Assembly: GCA_018524725.1 (NCBI GenBank)
Contig: JAEUWP010000288.1
Span: 1-64,000, forward strand
DNA length: 64,000 nt
Reading direction: 5' to 3'
Source of the DNA: Podaxis mareebaensis
Lineage: Eukaryota > Basidiomycota > Agaricomycetes > Agaricales > Agaricaceae
The position numbers and the translations under genes are program-made. Positions 23,003 to 35,026 of this stretch are shown piece after piece. A model generated the notes under the pieces. It saw only the letters and a list, made by a program, of their open reading frames with translations. It was not told the origin of the DNA and ran no database searches. The stretch's first letter is position 1, and each line of letters starts with the position of its first letter.

Positions 23003-25165
23003 ATGCCTACAACATCCCACTCACCCGAATGGTACCACTCACGGCCTTTACCCCCTATCCCTACATCGGTGTCATCCTCCCCCGAGCCAAGCTCTCTACT
23101 TCCTTCAAGCGCATCAGCGTCCTCTCCTCAGGCGAACTACGACGATCATGATCGCAATAGCATCCTCACGTTTGCTTCTATTGGAACCGACCTTCCTCGA
23201 TACTCCACCATTGATTTTTTAGATCCCAACTTCGCCATCGAACAAGTCGACCACTGGAGCGAAGGTGATAACCACACGGCTTCCGCCACTGGGGCGCTCG
23301 TAGATAACCAACCGCCTGACTACACATTAAATGGAAATCCAATGTCACCACACCCTCCGACGTCACCGAGGCCTCCAATTTCTGGGGGTCGTAAACCACA
23401 CTTCGTACTGCACAAATTTCATCTCGGTGGTGGTGGCAACAAAATTGGGTTAGGAAAAGGGAAACAATCTACCCATCAGCCGTGGGCTACGCTTAAACTT
23501 GTCAGTCGGCCAGCGACTCCTGGCTCGAGGGTGAGGGTGCCAAGGTTCATTGGTGGTGATGTTTTGCGAGGGTCGGTAGATTTAAGCTTGGATGCACCGA
23601 TGAATGTGCATAGCATCAAGCTTATAGTGAGTGCTCTCTCTCTGATGTTTCTAGTTCTACGTGAGCTGACAAGGTGATTAAGTTGAGAGGGAAAGTCCAA
23701 GTTGTTGAAGGATTCGTAACCAGCTCTTCACTGGTTGCAAAAGATTACGTCTTTCTTGACCACTCACACACCCTCTACTCGAAGAGGACCTCCAGTGATC
23801 CGCATCGGAATGGACAGTGTGATATATCCAAGAACAAAGAGTTCAATGGGACGTTACACGGGTCATATTCCTTTCCATTTTCACTGCCTTTCCCAGAAAC
23901 AGTTGAATGGAACAATAAAGGAAGGCAGGGGCAAGACTCACGAAATGCATCTATGATTCCGGTGTTGTCCTATGACCCGCCGCCGAGCTTTCGAGAGAAG
24001 AACATGTCTTCAGCAGTCGTGTATGAGTTTGGCGTTGTTATTACGCACGGAGCCCTGAGGTCTAAGAGCAGGTGGGTGGATACATCCCTTATATTGCACA
24101 TACAATAGGTTTGCTGAAGTTTTGATGTCCGTAGAGTAAGCACGGAAGTCGTCTTCGTTCCGAAAAAGGTTTCACCTCCTGCCTCTGAGAAGCGACAGGC
24201 TGCGTATCGAGAGGGCTCTCTGCTTCCTAGTCCAATGGTTGATCCTGAAGGATGGCATGCTATGGACCCAGTTACGATGCTTGGGCAATATCAGAACAGA
24301 CCCGTTGAGGCTTCATGTACGGTACGCCTTCACCGACTATATCATCTCATGCACCACCCCTCACGGTTTGTTTAATAGCTATACTTGGCAAAACCAGTAT
24401 GCGGCGCCCTACTTCCTTCCGGGAACCAACAATCTGACACATCCTTGACAACTAGTTATCTTACACCCGCGGAACGGTGATCCCATGTTACCTGATTTTC
24501 TCGGGTCTTGACTTCGGCTTCCTTGATGCACTAGCTACACCGCATACAATCAACCTGCGCCTTTTCCGATGTAATCACCATACGTCGCCAGACAGGGGAA
24601 GGAATAAAGGTGCCGAAGACATCAAGTCCAATGTGAGCCGTTCGCGTGCAACCTACATAGGCAAGGCCGCATGGTGGGTACCACCGAAGACGGATATGCC
24701 TCAGGATCTGAAGGAGAGACATCTGGAGGGCGAGATACACCTGCCTAGGAACATGGCCCCGTCGTGTGAATTTCCATTATTCGCCATTGAGGTACGTTGA
24801 TTCTTCTACTCCAGTCCTGTATGCGTGCATGGACTTATGTGGGGATGATGAAATGCCAGTACATACTCGATCTCCTTCCCCTCCACCCGGGCTCATTCAC
24901 ACCAACCCCTGAACCGAGTACCAAGTCCAGACGTCATAACGTCAACAATGATGACGAAGACGAGGATGATCAACCAATACTCAACACTACAGTAGACATA
25001 ACCACGTTCCATGAACATGGGCCCGTCCCGGTTGCCTTTACTATGCCGGTTGCTGAGGACAAAACGAATTTTGGAAGTGGGAAGGAAGAAAAGGGTTTGG
25101 AATATATGCCTGTGTTCACTGGTGGTTATTCGACCGTGCAGTTCCCGCCAGTTGTTGTGCAGTGA
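23003..25165 (+). CDS. Arrestin-like (alpha-arrestin) protein
   Basis: Six exons, 23003-23626, 23683-24071, 24135-24321, 24379-24396, 24456-24791 and 24860-25165; 619 residues. After a Ser/Pro-rich N-terminus with PLPPIP, the arrestin N-domain starts at WATLKLVSRPATPGSRVRV and RFIGGDVLRGSVDLSLDAP. The C-domain is marked by LSYTRGTVIPCYL, IGKAAWWVPP and HLEGEIHLP. The 18-nt exon 24379-24396 (encoding LYLAKP) is required to keep this frame. Fungal alpha-arrestins are adaptors that bring Rsp5-type ubiquitin ligases to membrane transporters. I see no clear PPxY besides PPDY (about residue 108). The start codon was chosen as the first Met before the Ser/Pro-rich region; an upstream in-frame extension lacks coding character. 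Confidence 0.85.
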
Positions 25166-26598
25166 GTGATAGTGTAGAGACCGACGATCGGTTGCTCGTG
25201 AAAACTGCAACCTTGCGTCATTCTCTCATTAGCTCCAAACACGGATCGTGTCTGTCGGAGCGCCCGTTGTCAAACCGCCCATCGCCGCCTTTGGGCTACA
25301 TAATTCAAGTCTCCTGAAGTCTCTGTTCGTCGTACCTCTATGTATTCACTTTCCCCATTTCTTCCGTCGTCACCTGTTCTACGATTGTAATTCACCTTAT
25401 TGCCCTATGTGTACTAATATTTCTGTAGTTTTGTCTCGTGATGTTTTGGCCCATGCCAACTCTGTTTCCCTCTTCCTCTCTTTCGGTGACTATTTTAAAA
25501 TTGTAGATGAGCCATCTTTCAAACTCGCCTTCGTATTTACTTCCTCTCTCGTCGTCTTATTGCCTATTTACATTTCTCGCCTCCTTTTAGCTTAATTAGC
25601 TTCCATTTACTCTCCCTTATGGCCTCTCACTTCGAGATCTCCGTTCAGAATTGCAGTTTTCCTTGTATATAAACGAGAGTACATTGTATTGTAGGAGGTA
25701 GCGAATCTACTGCGAACTCCACACCCCTCAAATCGCCCAACATCCCCTGTTCTCTTTACCCGTAGCTACTTAAATCTTCTTGATTTTGTCTCGATTGCCC
25801 TCCCTATTTTTCTCCGTCTTTTCGTTTCGAGTCTTTCCCTCTTATACGTCGGTTACGGAGCACAGCAGTTGTTGGATTTGACCGCGCTCACTCGTCTTTC
25901 ACCTCTAGCGGAGGTAGCCACTCTTCAATAGTTAGCCTGCCGCGGATTGGCAGCTTGGGCAGACTGAATGAGGGGGTAGAACGCATGTTATTCATAAGAA
26001 TGCCTTTTGTGAGTTCCAGGGGACTTTTTCCCAGATCGTGTCGCTCTAGCACGTTTCTCTGCGTCACAATCGGGGATTCATATATTTATCGAGGAAACCA
26101 TGGCCATCTATCTCATGTGCGTACCTTGATGCCCCAACAATTCCACAGGCGCTCGCGGTCAAATAAATATCGTGAACGGGATGAAGGCTCTTGACTCTCT
26201 GTCCGTGCTCTCCACGACTTGCCGCCTTCCTGATTGTTGCCTGAGATTAACACACCCGTAGACTGTGCACACAAGGAGTCATAGGTAAAGACAGAGCACC
26301 TTTGATTCATTGCTCCGACAAACGGTCAGAACACGGGGACTTCCCGGCGGAATAAGACTCAAATCCTGTCCGCCCTTATTGAGCGGTCATCCGCGCCCAT
26401 GTTGACGAGCTCTTCAACTTGGAACAAACCTTTCGGTCACTCTTATTACGTGGTGATACAGGCGTGATTTCGCCACTACCATCGAAAATTTGATTGTGCG
26501 ACATGAGGGGATGGGTATCAGGATTATGACTGCCCGATTTTTCTGGCACTATAAAAACCTTCGCTCACTGGGAGAAAATTTACGGGAAGAACTTCTCT
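25166..26598. other. Intergenic, pyrimidine-rich, no gene seen
   Basis: The first 700 bases are C/T-rich on the plus strand, typical of UTR or promoter sequence. A 115-codon open frame at 25248-25595 arises from this composition and has no family motif. Nothing else is supported. Confidence 0.5.
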
Positions 26599-26681
26599 GG
26601 ACACACCCGGAATTGAACCGGGCACCGCCCGCAAGCAACCCAGTGCTAAGCGGGCGTGATAACCAACTACACCATGTACCC
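26599..26681 (-). tRNA. tRNA-Ala (AGC) with 10-nt intron
   Basis: Nearly identical to the tRNA at 3235-3322: same T arm, same anticodon arm and loop with AGC, and the G3-U70 alanine identity pair. The intron between positions 37 and 38 is 10 nt and unrelated in sequence to the 15-nt intron of the first copy. Position 4 is T rather than C, giving a U-G pair in the acceptor stem (GGGTACA/TGTGTCC), which is still foldable. Confidence 0.95.
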
Positions 26682-27146
26682 GCTGAGCAGATGCCATTGT
26701 GGGACATCCCGGGTTTAGCCACCTGAGGCATTTCTACATGTCTGCAAGGTCTACCAAGAGGGTGTCTTTATCAATCCTTCATGCAACCGGTAGCCTTGAT
26801 AATATTCTCATTTTTGCCTCCCCAGACTCGCCTTAGGGTATGTGACAGGTTCGTGTGAAACTAATGTTGACTTAACTTATCTGTTGTCTAATTCTGAACC
26901 TGGACAAGGTCCACCAGCGGCACAGACTGGACACTATTCTTTGCGCCCTAGTAATTCAATATCTGAACTTGTAGGGTTTCATTGATAGAATATTCTACCG
27001 GAGCATCTCGGCATTAATACGTCGATCAGGACCAGCCAACACACGTTGAAAACGTCAGGTTATGCTCCTGCTCGCTGACGGGTCTATTGCCAGCTTTGAC
27101 CCTCCCTCACCTACAGTTTCTCTCGGCTGATAATCTTGCTGCGACG

Positions 27147-28142
27147 ATGCCAACTATCGAGTTCGCGTTGGCTCACCTATCATCTCGGGCGGATAATATT
27201 ACCGGACCCGCAGGACCGCCTGACTTCAGCACTTCGTACACTTCAACGACATTGACAAGCATTATAGCATGTGCAATTCCTATGGTGGCACTCATGTTCT
27301 TGGCCGGAATTTCCTGGACCTACCGTTACTCGTTGCAAAACCCGAGGCCTATCAACAAAGCCTCTAGTTATCAACTTCAACGTTTCGCTCCTCGTAGGTC
27401 CAATTCATAATTGAAGTCTGGCTTCGTCTCAATGAGCGCTCCTAGTGTTCTATATTTTCCTTGTGCTCGCTAGTCTTGCCGAAGTACCTATCTAGTTTCT
27501 TTTACTCTTGTCGCCTTCCCCTGAGTTCGTCCGCAGGTTGCCATCTCGAGCTGGCTCTTGTTACAGTACGACTACCACCATAATTACCCAAATATTGGAA
27601 CACGCACAGGAGCGAGATTCCTGCTGTCAGTATGGTCCTACATGCTCCCCGATTTGTTCGCAACACCTTTGTTGACGCGAGTATAGGTTCACCGCGTGTT
27701 GGACAACTGCAACGGCGAGTATTCTCTCATTCCTGTTCATCCATCCAAAATGGTCAAGACACCCAGCGTCTTCCATCGGCTCGCAAGCGTTATGGGCCCT
27801 TACTACCTGGATTCTGTGGATCGTGGGCTCGGGCCTGCTAAATGCGGCGGTGCCTTCACTTCTAGTCAAAGGCAGCTGCAAAGACATCGTCTATTGTGAC
27901 CAGATTCGCTCATTATTCTGTGAGTACTCTGAATTTTGAAGTTGATGAATTCTGTTTGATCAAGTGCATAGCACTGGCTGTTGTCGAGAGGTGACCATTC
28001 CTCATTTTCTTCTCTTTCCAAGACTTAATGCGCATTCAATTCTGATAGCATGCTTTTAACCTCAAGCATGGTAGTGGTGATCTGGCGAGCTTGGCAGTCA
28101 ACACGCGATATCCTGCACCCCGCCGACATTCCCATGAGGTGA
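27147..28142 (+). CDS. MARVEL-like four-helix membrane protein
   Basis: Six exons, 27147-27393, 27446-27483, 27537-27629, 27682-27919, 27972-27990 and 28049-28142; 242 residues. Four hydrophobic helices follow the MARVEL pattern: FYIFLVLASLAEVAISSWLL, CWTTATASILSFLFIH, SQALWALTTWILWIVGSGLL and ESMLLTSSMVVVIWRAW. The loop with CKDIVYCDQIRSLF lies between helices 3 and 4. The N-terminal ~80 residues contain one more hydrophobic stretch (IIACAIPMVALMFLAGISW) and are less certain. They come from one exon in the correct phase, but the true start could lie further 3'. MARVEL proteins organise membrane domains; the specific role is unknown. Exon 3 to 4 uses a GAG acceptor. Confidence 0.65.
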
Positions 28143-28408
28143 TACGCATCCAATGAGGACGCGACGACGGCGCGGGGCATGCGGCATCTTGAATTCCATT
28201 AGCTCCTGATACGCATTATAATATTATCTAGTGGCGCATTATAGCAATAAGTAAATGCCAGTCCTAGCTCTTGAGACGAGGAAGCTCTTAACGAGCCGCA
28301 TCAACATTGATGTAGGCAAACATTAAAAAGAAGGGATATACTGGTCCAAATGGTACATCCACTACCCTCCGTAATCGAATCATTCACGCATGTTGCCTTA
28401 GCCAAATG

Positions 28409-30274
28409 CTAGGGTTCATACATGACCAGAAACGATGGCCGAATGGCATCGTTCGTGTACACCACGAGTTCATCGTAGTTCAACGTTCCACCTTTTTCGG
28501 CAAGCACCTGAACATATGGGTTGTAATAGTTGATTGTCAAATGAACTATCGGACTTACCGAGTCAAAGCCAGGAGGTGGCGCCGTCAGAGTCGTGAGGTC
28601 GTGTGTCAGTTTGTAGCCCTTTCCCACGACGACTTTGTTAAGTAAGATGGCCTTCAGATTTGACTTGCAGTCATTATGCGAATAGTCATTCGATCTATCA
28701 TCGGCGCAATGAGGGCCTGAAATGAATATGCCGTGATGTCACTCACTTGGAGGAGGTCGAAGATGTATAAATACCACGACCGAACCTGGTACAGAGGATC
28801 AACTTCGAATTTGCAGTTAGAAATCAAAATGTGTCACCTTCCCCAGCCAGTCTTCTTTCCGAAGAGATTAAGGTCATATGAAGTTCTAACAATGCAACAC
28901 AATGAACACGTCGGCGACGAGCAGAGCTGAGTGTGTCCCTTGTCTCCCAAGTGGCACTCCCGACGGGTACCATGCCAGCGACGGTTCTCGTTCCCGGGGG
29001 ACCTGCCCTGACTCACGAATTGGCCGCGGGCCTCCACGGATGTCCTTTTGTAATCGATAATTGGTCAGCAATTCGCGGAACTCGATTTCCGAGGAAACCC
29101 ACCGATAGGAGTTGTACGCAGCAAGGCACGATGCTGGTGAACAGATCTTATAGACCCGACGGACCGGGGGGCATTGAGTTGCATGCCGCCAGGATGTCTT
29201 GAACTGATCGGCCACTTTGGGTGCTAATTAATATCCGCCCCAGCGTTCGCATAATTAAGGGCGTACCGCTCTTGAATGTAACATGACCAGCAGGAACCTC
29301 GAGGATAACTGGGCCCATCTTCTCCACTTTATCAATACACGCTTGACTGCAGAAATGGGACATCGTCATCTTTGGCGCTTGAAGACACATGAGACAAAGG
29401 GTCTCTCCCAAACTAGTGAACGTATATGTTATGTGATGAAATACATAACACCCTGAGGCGACTTACGTCTTGTGAGCCATGGAACAATATTCTCCGAGCG
29501 AACCATTGGCACTGGTGTAAACAGGGTTTTGACAATTGGGAGCCTGGCACGTTCCTGCGGCTGAAAATCAATCAGTCGGTGGTACTTTGGTTCCTGCAAA
29601 CGTCAGCCACCTTTGGATGGCTGGCTGCCTCCGCTCATAGTCTGTCTCCTCGCGATCCCATTGGTTAGCCCGTTCGCGTTCTTCGCACAGGCTTTACTAC
29701 AGAATGGATGTGTCTTGGTGCCATCAAAATATTTCGGCCGGATAAGGCAAAACTGGGTATCACAATACTGAGTTACTGAAGACGCAAATAATGAGGAATG
29801 GCTCACATCGCAGTTGGCACCTGGCACTGTTAACTGCGGAGGCTGGCTGCCCATTGCCGGCGTCCAGTTCTTCAACTTGTCCTTGCTCGCACAGGTTTTA
29901 CCACAATAAGGATGGACCTTAGTACCGTCAGAGTATTTGGGTCGGAGGTGACAAAACTAGACACATCTCAGTCAGTTAAGCGTTGAGCAGAACGGGGAAC
30001 CACGTACGTCGCATAGAGGATTTCCATAGTTGCTGGGGGGACTTGTGGAGAGGCCATTGTTGGAATGTGAAGGGAGAGAACTGGGAACGTTCACGGGGGC
30101 CGGTGGTGCGGGAGCGCTCGGGCCATTCTGCATTGGCGCCGCAGGCACTGCCTGTGGGGCTGCTTGGGGCAGAGGTTGCGAAGACTGGTTTCCGGCCAGC
30201 TTCGCTGCAATAGCGGGATATGCAGACGCGGCGGTGCCCAGAAGGGACAAAACCGTTGGAATATGCGCTGCCAT
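28409..30274 (-). CDS. PARP-like ADP-ribosyltransferase with four Cys-rich fingers
   Basis: Ten exons: 30274-30008, 29956-29807, 29752-29611, 29560-29467, 29412-29267, 29214-29103, 29044-28838, 28785-28747, 28694-28559, 28507-28409; 463 residues. An Ala/Pro-rich N-terminus leads to four modules between about 88 and 246 with C-x2-C or C-x4-C, then an aromatic-Cys-x3-Cys/His end, for example FCHLRPKYSDGTKVHPYC. The catalytic domain spans about 267-463 with the full H-Y-E triad: RRWHGTRREC (His328), RFGRGIYTSS (Tyr379), LNYDELVVY (Glu444). A Cys-rich insert (CSSPTCSLCC) follows the His motif. I infer transfer of ADP-ribose from NAD+; target and chain length are unknown. The fingers probably bind zinc. 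The gene is divergent from the neighbouring PARP-like gene across 283 bp. Confidence 0.85.
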
Positions 30275-30557
30275 TCTAGACGAAGACGGTCGTATGCGCT
30301 CAGCTTAGCTCACCAGGAGCGAGAATGTTTGATGATCTTGACGGAACTGCCAGTATCTGAAGTAAGTTGTTTATAAACGAGTGGCACGTCACATCGATGA
30401 AACCATGCATGAAACGCAATCAGCCACTCGCAAGGGCAGCAGGAACAACGAGGCCGGAGCGTGCCAAGCATGAGGCCGACGACGGAATTGATCAGGAATT
30501 TGTCTCCTCAACGCGCCTTTAAACCGAGCTCCCATCTTCCAATCACCCTTGCAAATT
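30275..30557. promoter_or_regulatory. Shared divergent promoter of two PARP-like genes
   Basis: Only 283 bp separate the ATG codons of the minus-strand (30274) and plus-strand (30558) PARP-like genes, so both are probably driven from here and may be co-regulated. No named binding site was identified. Confidence 0.6.
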
Positions 30558-31832
30558 ATGGTCTCTTTCGTTCAGAGCGTTGTTCATTGGGGTGCGAACC
30601 GTGCACAGGGTACTCCTCCAAAAGACCTCTGTGAGGTTAGTTCAATCTGTGTTTTCGATCTGGCGAACAAAAGAAACATGCTTATAAATTAATTTAGATT
30701 TGTGGTGTAAAGCCAAAGTTTGTCGAGAAAGGATTCAAGCACCCATATTGTAGCAGGACTTGTGCGAGGAGTAGTGGACAGGGTGCTAGCCCAACGGCAT
30801 GTCTGCTTTCCGGATGCCGCACGACAGGGAAGCCAGCCTTCTCCAATTTCTGTTCGGAGGAGCACGCCGTGCAAGTCTCCAGTTTTCTATCCTGATCTTC
30901 TTATTTCAAGTATTAATGCCGAGATGATTGGATACAGGGCAGGCGTTCGTCAAGGTCTGGTGGCTGGTTGTACCCGCTGCGGCGTGCAGCCTCGTAGTGT
31001 CGGTGAAATGTGCGTTGCTTGTGATCGACGGGCTCGTGTAGGACCACGGCTGCGGGAATTAAACGCAGACAGCTCAACATTTAAGAACCGTGAGTTGCGA
31101 GCGATTATCGGATCTTCGTCAGACCCTAACGATAGACTTTGGCGTCCACAGTGCGAGCTCAATTCCTGAGCGAATGGGAAGGAACCAACGAACATTTACC
31201 CGCATTCGAGAAAGCCTACGAAGTTATCCTAACCCGTGACGTTCGAGTGCGCCACGATGCATATCGGTGTGTTTTTCATCAAGGAGAACAACACGTCCTA
31301 GCGTTTTAAAACCACGTGCATTTCGTTCGCTAGCGCTAGGGTTCCAGGATCAGAAGAGATCCGAACATTCTACAGTTCCCTGTGCGTCTGCGACCTCGGA
31401 TACAAGGAAAGCAGCCCTTGCAATGGCCCGACATGTGGAATTTGCTGCGCTGTGAAGTCCGCCTTTAAGTCATTCGCCTTTGGAGAGACTGCGATGGGAG
31501 GAAGGTGCATTAATTTCGTTAGCTCGAGGGGAGGCTTGGCTGATCGATTGACAACCCCAGGTTCGGACCGGGAATCTATTCATACCGTAACCCTGCTCGT
31601 GCTGACAGGTTCTCGACCTCTTGCACAACTTCTCCCTATCGTGTGATGATTGCTTGCGATGCAATCGTTCAGCCTGGGCAGGTATCAGAGGATGACAATG
31701 GGGTGAGTATTCCTGGTTCACTGTGTAACATCGTGTGTACCCACTAATCACCGCTAGGTTGAAGAAGAGTCCATCTTTATCCCTGTAGCGGATGGAATTC
31801 TTCCAGCTTATGTCATCATGTATACCGTCTGA
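30558..31832 (+). CDS. PARP-like protein with altered active site
   Basis: Seven exons, 30558-30635, 30698-30874, 30924-31089, 31152-31266, 31340-31504, 31561-31702 and 31758-31832; 305 residues. The N-terminus has fingers ICGVKPKFVEKGFKHPYC and ACLLSGCRTTGKPAFSNFC, then GCTRCGVQPRS. The C-terminal half follows the PARP-like fold: CVCDLGYKESSPC, TCGICCAVKSAFKSFAFG, RFGPGIYSYRNPARADRF and VEEESIFIPVADGILPAY. The Tyr (240) and Glu (about 285) of the triad are present, but the His-Gly-Thr motif is replaced by Tyr-Ser-Ser around residue 190. It is therefore probably not a standard ADP-ribosyltransferase; it may be inactive or a regulator. The exon 2 to 3 acceptor (GAG) was chosen because it alone keeps the frame. 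Confidence 0.75.
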
Positions 31833-31928
31833 TTATTCGAGCATACAAAACGAGGACGAGGGTGTACGATAGTCTACGCTATTTACGGATTGATAATTTA
31901 TTGTGCCGGTCTTGCTGCCCCATATCCG

Positions 31929-33052
31929 TCACGCAGCAACTGGGGTTCGGAATAGAGTTTTAATTACTGCCTGTAGCGTGGGCTTGGGCTTGGGCCTGAG
32001 CAACTCCTCACCCTCATTGCCATAAACGATGAGAAAGGCTGGCCGGATCGCATCGTTGTTATATACCACAGTCTCTTCGTAATTCAGGTCCACACCAGGC
32101 TCGCCGATCACCTGTGTGTCTCAATTAGGTTACAATCCACGAGATACAATGTAGCCTTACAGAGTGACATCCAGGCGGCGGGGCCACAAGAGTCACGGCA
32201 TTCCGTACGCGCCTCTTGGGGTTTCCAACAATCACTCGATTCAGGAGAAGAACGCGAGTGGTCGTGTTCCCGTTGACATTTTGACTATAATCATCCGCCT
32301 CTGGAAAGGCGTTAGCGGGGGCCTAAAAATAACAAGGGCTTGCTCACTTGACGAGACCGATGTCGTGTATATCCCTGTGCCGAATCTGGCGAGTGATGAG
32401 TTCAATTTCTCCAGTTGGATTTCTGGAACCAGTATACCTCCGGAATTTGTTCTTTGTTCCTGAGACAACATGAGTAGACTGAAAGAGGAGAAAAAGAAAA
32501 TGGCGTCCACACACCGCATTTCCTGACGTCGAAAGAGTTGCGTATAATGCAGCACAAGTGACATTCGGGCAACATGCAGAGGTGCGTGTTTGATTTACTT
32601 TCTCCGAGAGAGCAAGCGCGATTGGTTCCGTGGAAGAGAAACTGCTCGTTGGAACAAGTGATTGTTTGTCGCATAAGGGCAGATAGATCTGCAAGGACCC
32701 GGTCACTGGTTGGCTTGCGGTCGGAACCTCATGCATCCAAGAGCGTAACGGGATACTGACCGGTACTGAAAGTAAGGCACGTGAAGGCTAGGTGGAGAAA
32801 TGATCTTGAATACTGCCTTCACTCGAGGCCTCGTCTTATGGGGATGTCTCCACCCATCAATGAACTGCTTTTCCACTACTGCTAATTGAAAAACGAACGG
32901 TGCACGAGATCGAGCTACTCACCAGTTGCATAATCTGGGTCGGTGGGATCAAGCAAATGCAGCCTATTCCAACGGCCTCCTCGGTGGTTCTTCGGGTTAG
33001 CAGAGCTGAATGGGTCACAGACACTCAAATCCTGCCGGAGAATCTGGTTCAT
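31929..33052 (-). CDS. PARP-like ADP-ribosyltransferase, short form
   Basis: Seven exons: 33052-32923, 32878-32761, 32705-32515, 32459-32438, 32385-32348, 32300-32161, 32111-31929; 273 residues. It has the catalytic domain without the N-terminal fingers: VEKQFIDGWRH, FLFHGTNRACSLG (His108), CMLPECHLCC, FRRFGTGIYTTS (Tyr160) and LNYEETVVYNNDAIRPAF (Glu226). The triad is complete. The 22-nt exon encoding TKNKFR is needed for the normal KCG-x-FGTGIY spacing. A short Lys/Pro-rich tail follows the last strand. Upstream minus-strand sequence has stops in all frames and no finger, so the start at 33052 seems real, though decay of an older finger-bearing 5' part is possible. It is convergent with the altered PARP-like gene (96 bp apart). 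Confidence 0.8.
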
Positions 33053-33740
33053 GTTTATGGTCTCGACTTACCCAACGCCTCGTTATATATCAGTCAGCGA
33101 AGTGCGGAATTGAGTTGGTCGAGCATGTACAAACTCCCGCCCAATATCAGGTTCAATACCAGCATGCAAGGGGCCAAATAACATTCGAAAGCGTTTCATG
33201 GGCCACATGTTCGCCTCATGTCGAAGTACTGTGAGTAATCCTGGATAGAGCAGCGCGTGTCCTCTTGTTTTGGAGACCGTTTTATCCTACGTTGTTGAAA
33301 TCATCGACCTGTGAGGGGTTGTTCGCCCATGCTGAGCGCTGGACATTGAACATTTATCCGGATCATACTTGCGATCACAGTAGGCAAAGGTCTCTGCATT
33401 ACATTGTGACAGCGTGACATGGATGTCACTCAATCCGACTCCTGTGTGATGGGTTGTGGCATGCTCCCTGCACGAGGCAGGTCTTGTCAGTGCGAGAATG
33501 ACCAGGCTGTGACATATCGTCCTTTGTACTAAACATGCAGTGTAAAATGTTGTTAATCGCTCACAGTCACATGCCCTTGGACAGCGCGCGACTCACCTTA
33601 TTACATCCACCTTTGAAGCTGCAAGAAGTTAGCTTTTTGCTTTTGCACTTCCATTTCCGCATCCCCACCTCAAATCCGCCACTACAACGTGAGCTTCCAG
33701 ACAACAGCACTACACTATCTACCACCTATCTTCTCTAACC
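33053..33740. promoter_or_regulatory. Divergent region, short PARP-like gene and NADAR gene
   Basis: 688 bp between the start codons of the short PARP-like gene (minus) and the NADAR gene (plus). A pyrimidine-rich tract lies just before the NADAR ATG. A hydrophilic minus-strand stretch at about 33080-33230 is broken by stops and could be remnant coding sequence. No gene is supported. Confidence 0.5.
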
Positions 33741-34762
33741 ATGTCATCCCGCAAGAGAATGACCGTCTTCACCCCACCTACCACCCTTCAAGTTCCAACA
33801 TTGGTCACTACTCCTGCTTCTCCAACCGGAAAACCTCCTGTTAGATATCGTGTCGAGGAGCGCACTCGCACCATCTATGTTACATCAGAAGTACCACCAT
33901 CCCAGTGGGACTCTCGAAACCTAGGCTCTCTCTTCTCTCAGACCAACAGTGGCGGTCAGCCCATGCGTCGCACAAGATCAAAGGTCCAGACAGAGTATGT
34001 CATTACGGAAGACACTCCAGATTCCGCGTCTTCCGAGCCACATTCTGCTCCAGCCATCCTCTCCCCGCAACGTTCTCGGCGATCAGCCCCACCATCACCA
34101 ATCCCGCCGTCGCCTACCCCGTCGGCCTTCAGGGGTCCGCGTCCGCGGATACTATTTTATCATAAGCAAGACCCATACTACGGCTTCACCAACTTTTCTC
34201 CACACCCAGTCAAGTACAAAGGCAAAGTCTACCCGACCAGTGAACACCTTTTCCAGTCGTTCAAAGCATGTTATCTACTTTTTCGTTTCCCTATTCCATC
34301 TAATCATCTCTCCAGTTCCAAGGCTATAGAGATGATATCGCGGAGCATATCAGGCTTTGCTCTCCATATCCAAGTATGGCCTTTTCCGAAGCCCGCCGCT
34401 TTCCAAGCCACGTGAGACCAGACTGGAGGAAAGTGAACATTTCAAAGGTAGCGATCCTAAACTGGCATTTCATCTCCCAGACTTACGGATGGCGCTTCAG
34501 ATGGACGAGGCGCTATATCATAAGTTTACGCAGCATAACGATCTTAGAGCGGAGCTTCTCGCCACAGGAGATGCTGAGCTGGTAGAGGTAAGTATCACCC
34601 CGAAATTTCTATCAACCGATTCTGAATTCAAATCATCTACCCTGTAAACAGGACTCCGACAAGGACTCGTTTTGGGGCATAGGCGCTGATGGCAAAGGCT
34701 CAAATGAACTCGGAAAAGCCTTGGAACGATTAAGGACCAGGCTTCGGAAGGAAGGCTGGTAA
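33741..34762 (+). CDS. NADAR-domain (YbiA/DUF1768) ADP-ribose-processing protein
   Basis: Four exons, 33741-34265, 34316-34447, 34501-34587 and 34652-34762; 284 residues. The N-terminal ~130 residues are a Pro/Ser/Arg-rich leader (PPSPIPPSPTPS). The C-terminal half is a complete NADAR fold: ILFYHKQDPYYGFTNFSPHP, YPTSEHLFQSFKF, RPDWRKVNISKMDEALYHKF, LLATGDAELVEDS and FWGIGADGKGSNELGKALER. NADAR proteins act on ADP-ribose linked through glycosidic bonds, and bacterial members reverse guanine ADP-ribosylation by DarT-type toxins. Its place between PARP-like and finger-protein genes suggests an eraser partner. Intron 1 uses a rare GC donor (AAA|GCATGT), the only donor that keeps the frame. Confidence 0.85.
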
Positions 34763-35026
34763 GGGGATTGATATCGTTACTCGCGCCTCATGGTTATCGT
34801 CAGTGTGTGCATGCCGGTTGATCCAGTATTTGTACTCCAACACGTGTTTGTTGTATTTCCTTCTTCGCGTCCGTCCTGTGTGTGACCATACATGATACAC
34901 AACGTGCTTGCTGATGAAACGCATCCTCGCGGTTGCTGTATGTCGTTAGGGGCCAATAATATAAGTACGGCCGCCTGGACGAATACCACTCTCATAAGTT
35001 ACTCAGTCAGCCCTACCGATTCAATC

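Noticed and set aside
25248..25595. 115-codon plus-strand frame rich in Phe, Leu and Ser
   Set aside because: The sequence is a pyrimidine-rich tract; there is no motif and no splice partner.
33060..33240. Sequence upstream of the short PARP-like gene considered as finger-bearing 5' exons
   Set aside because: Stops occur in all three minus frames and no Cys-x2-Cys module is present.
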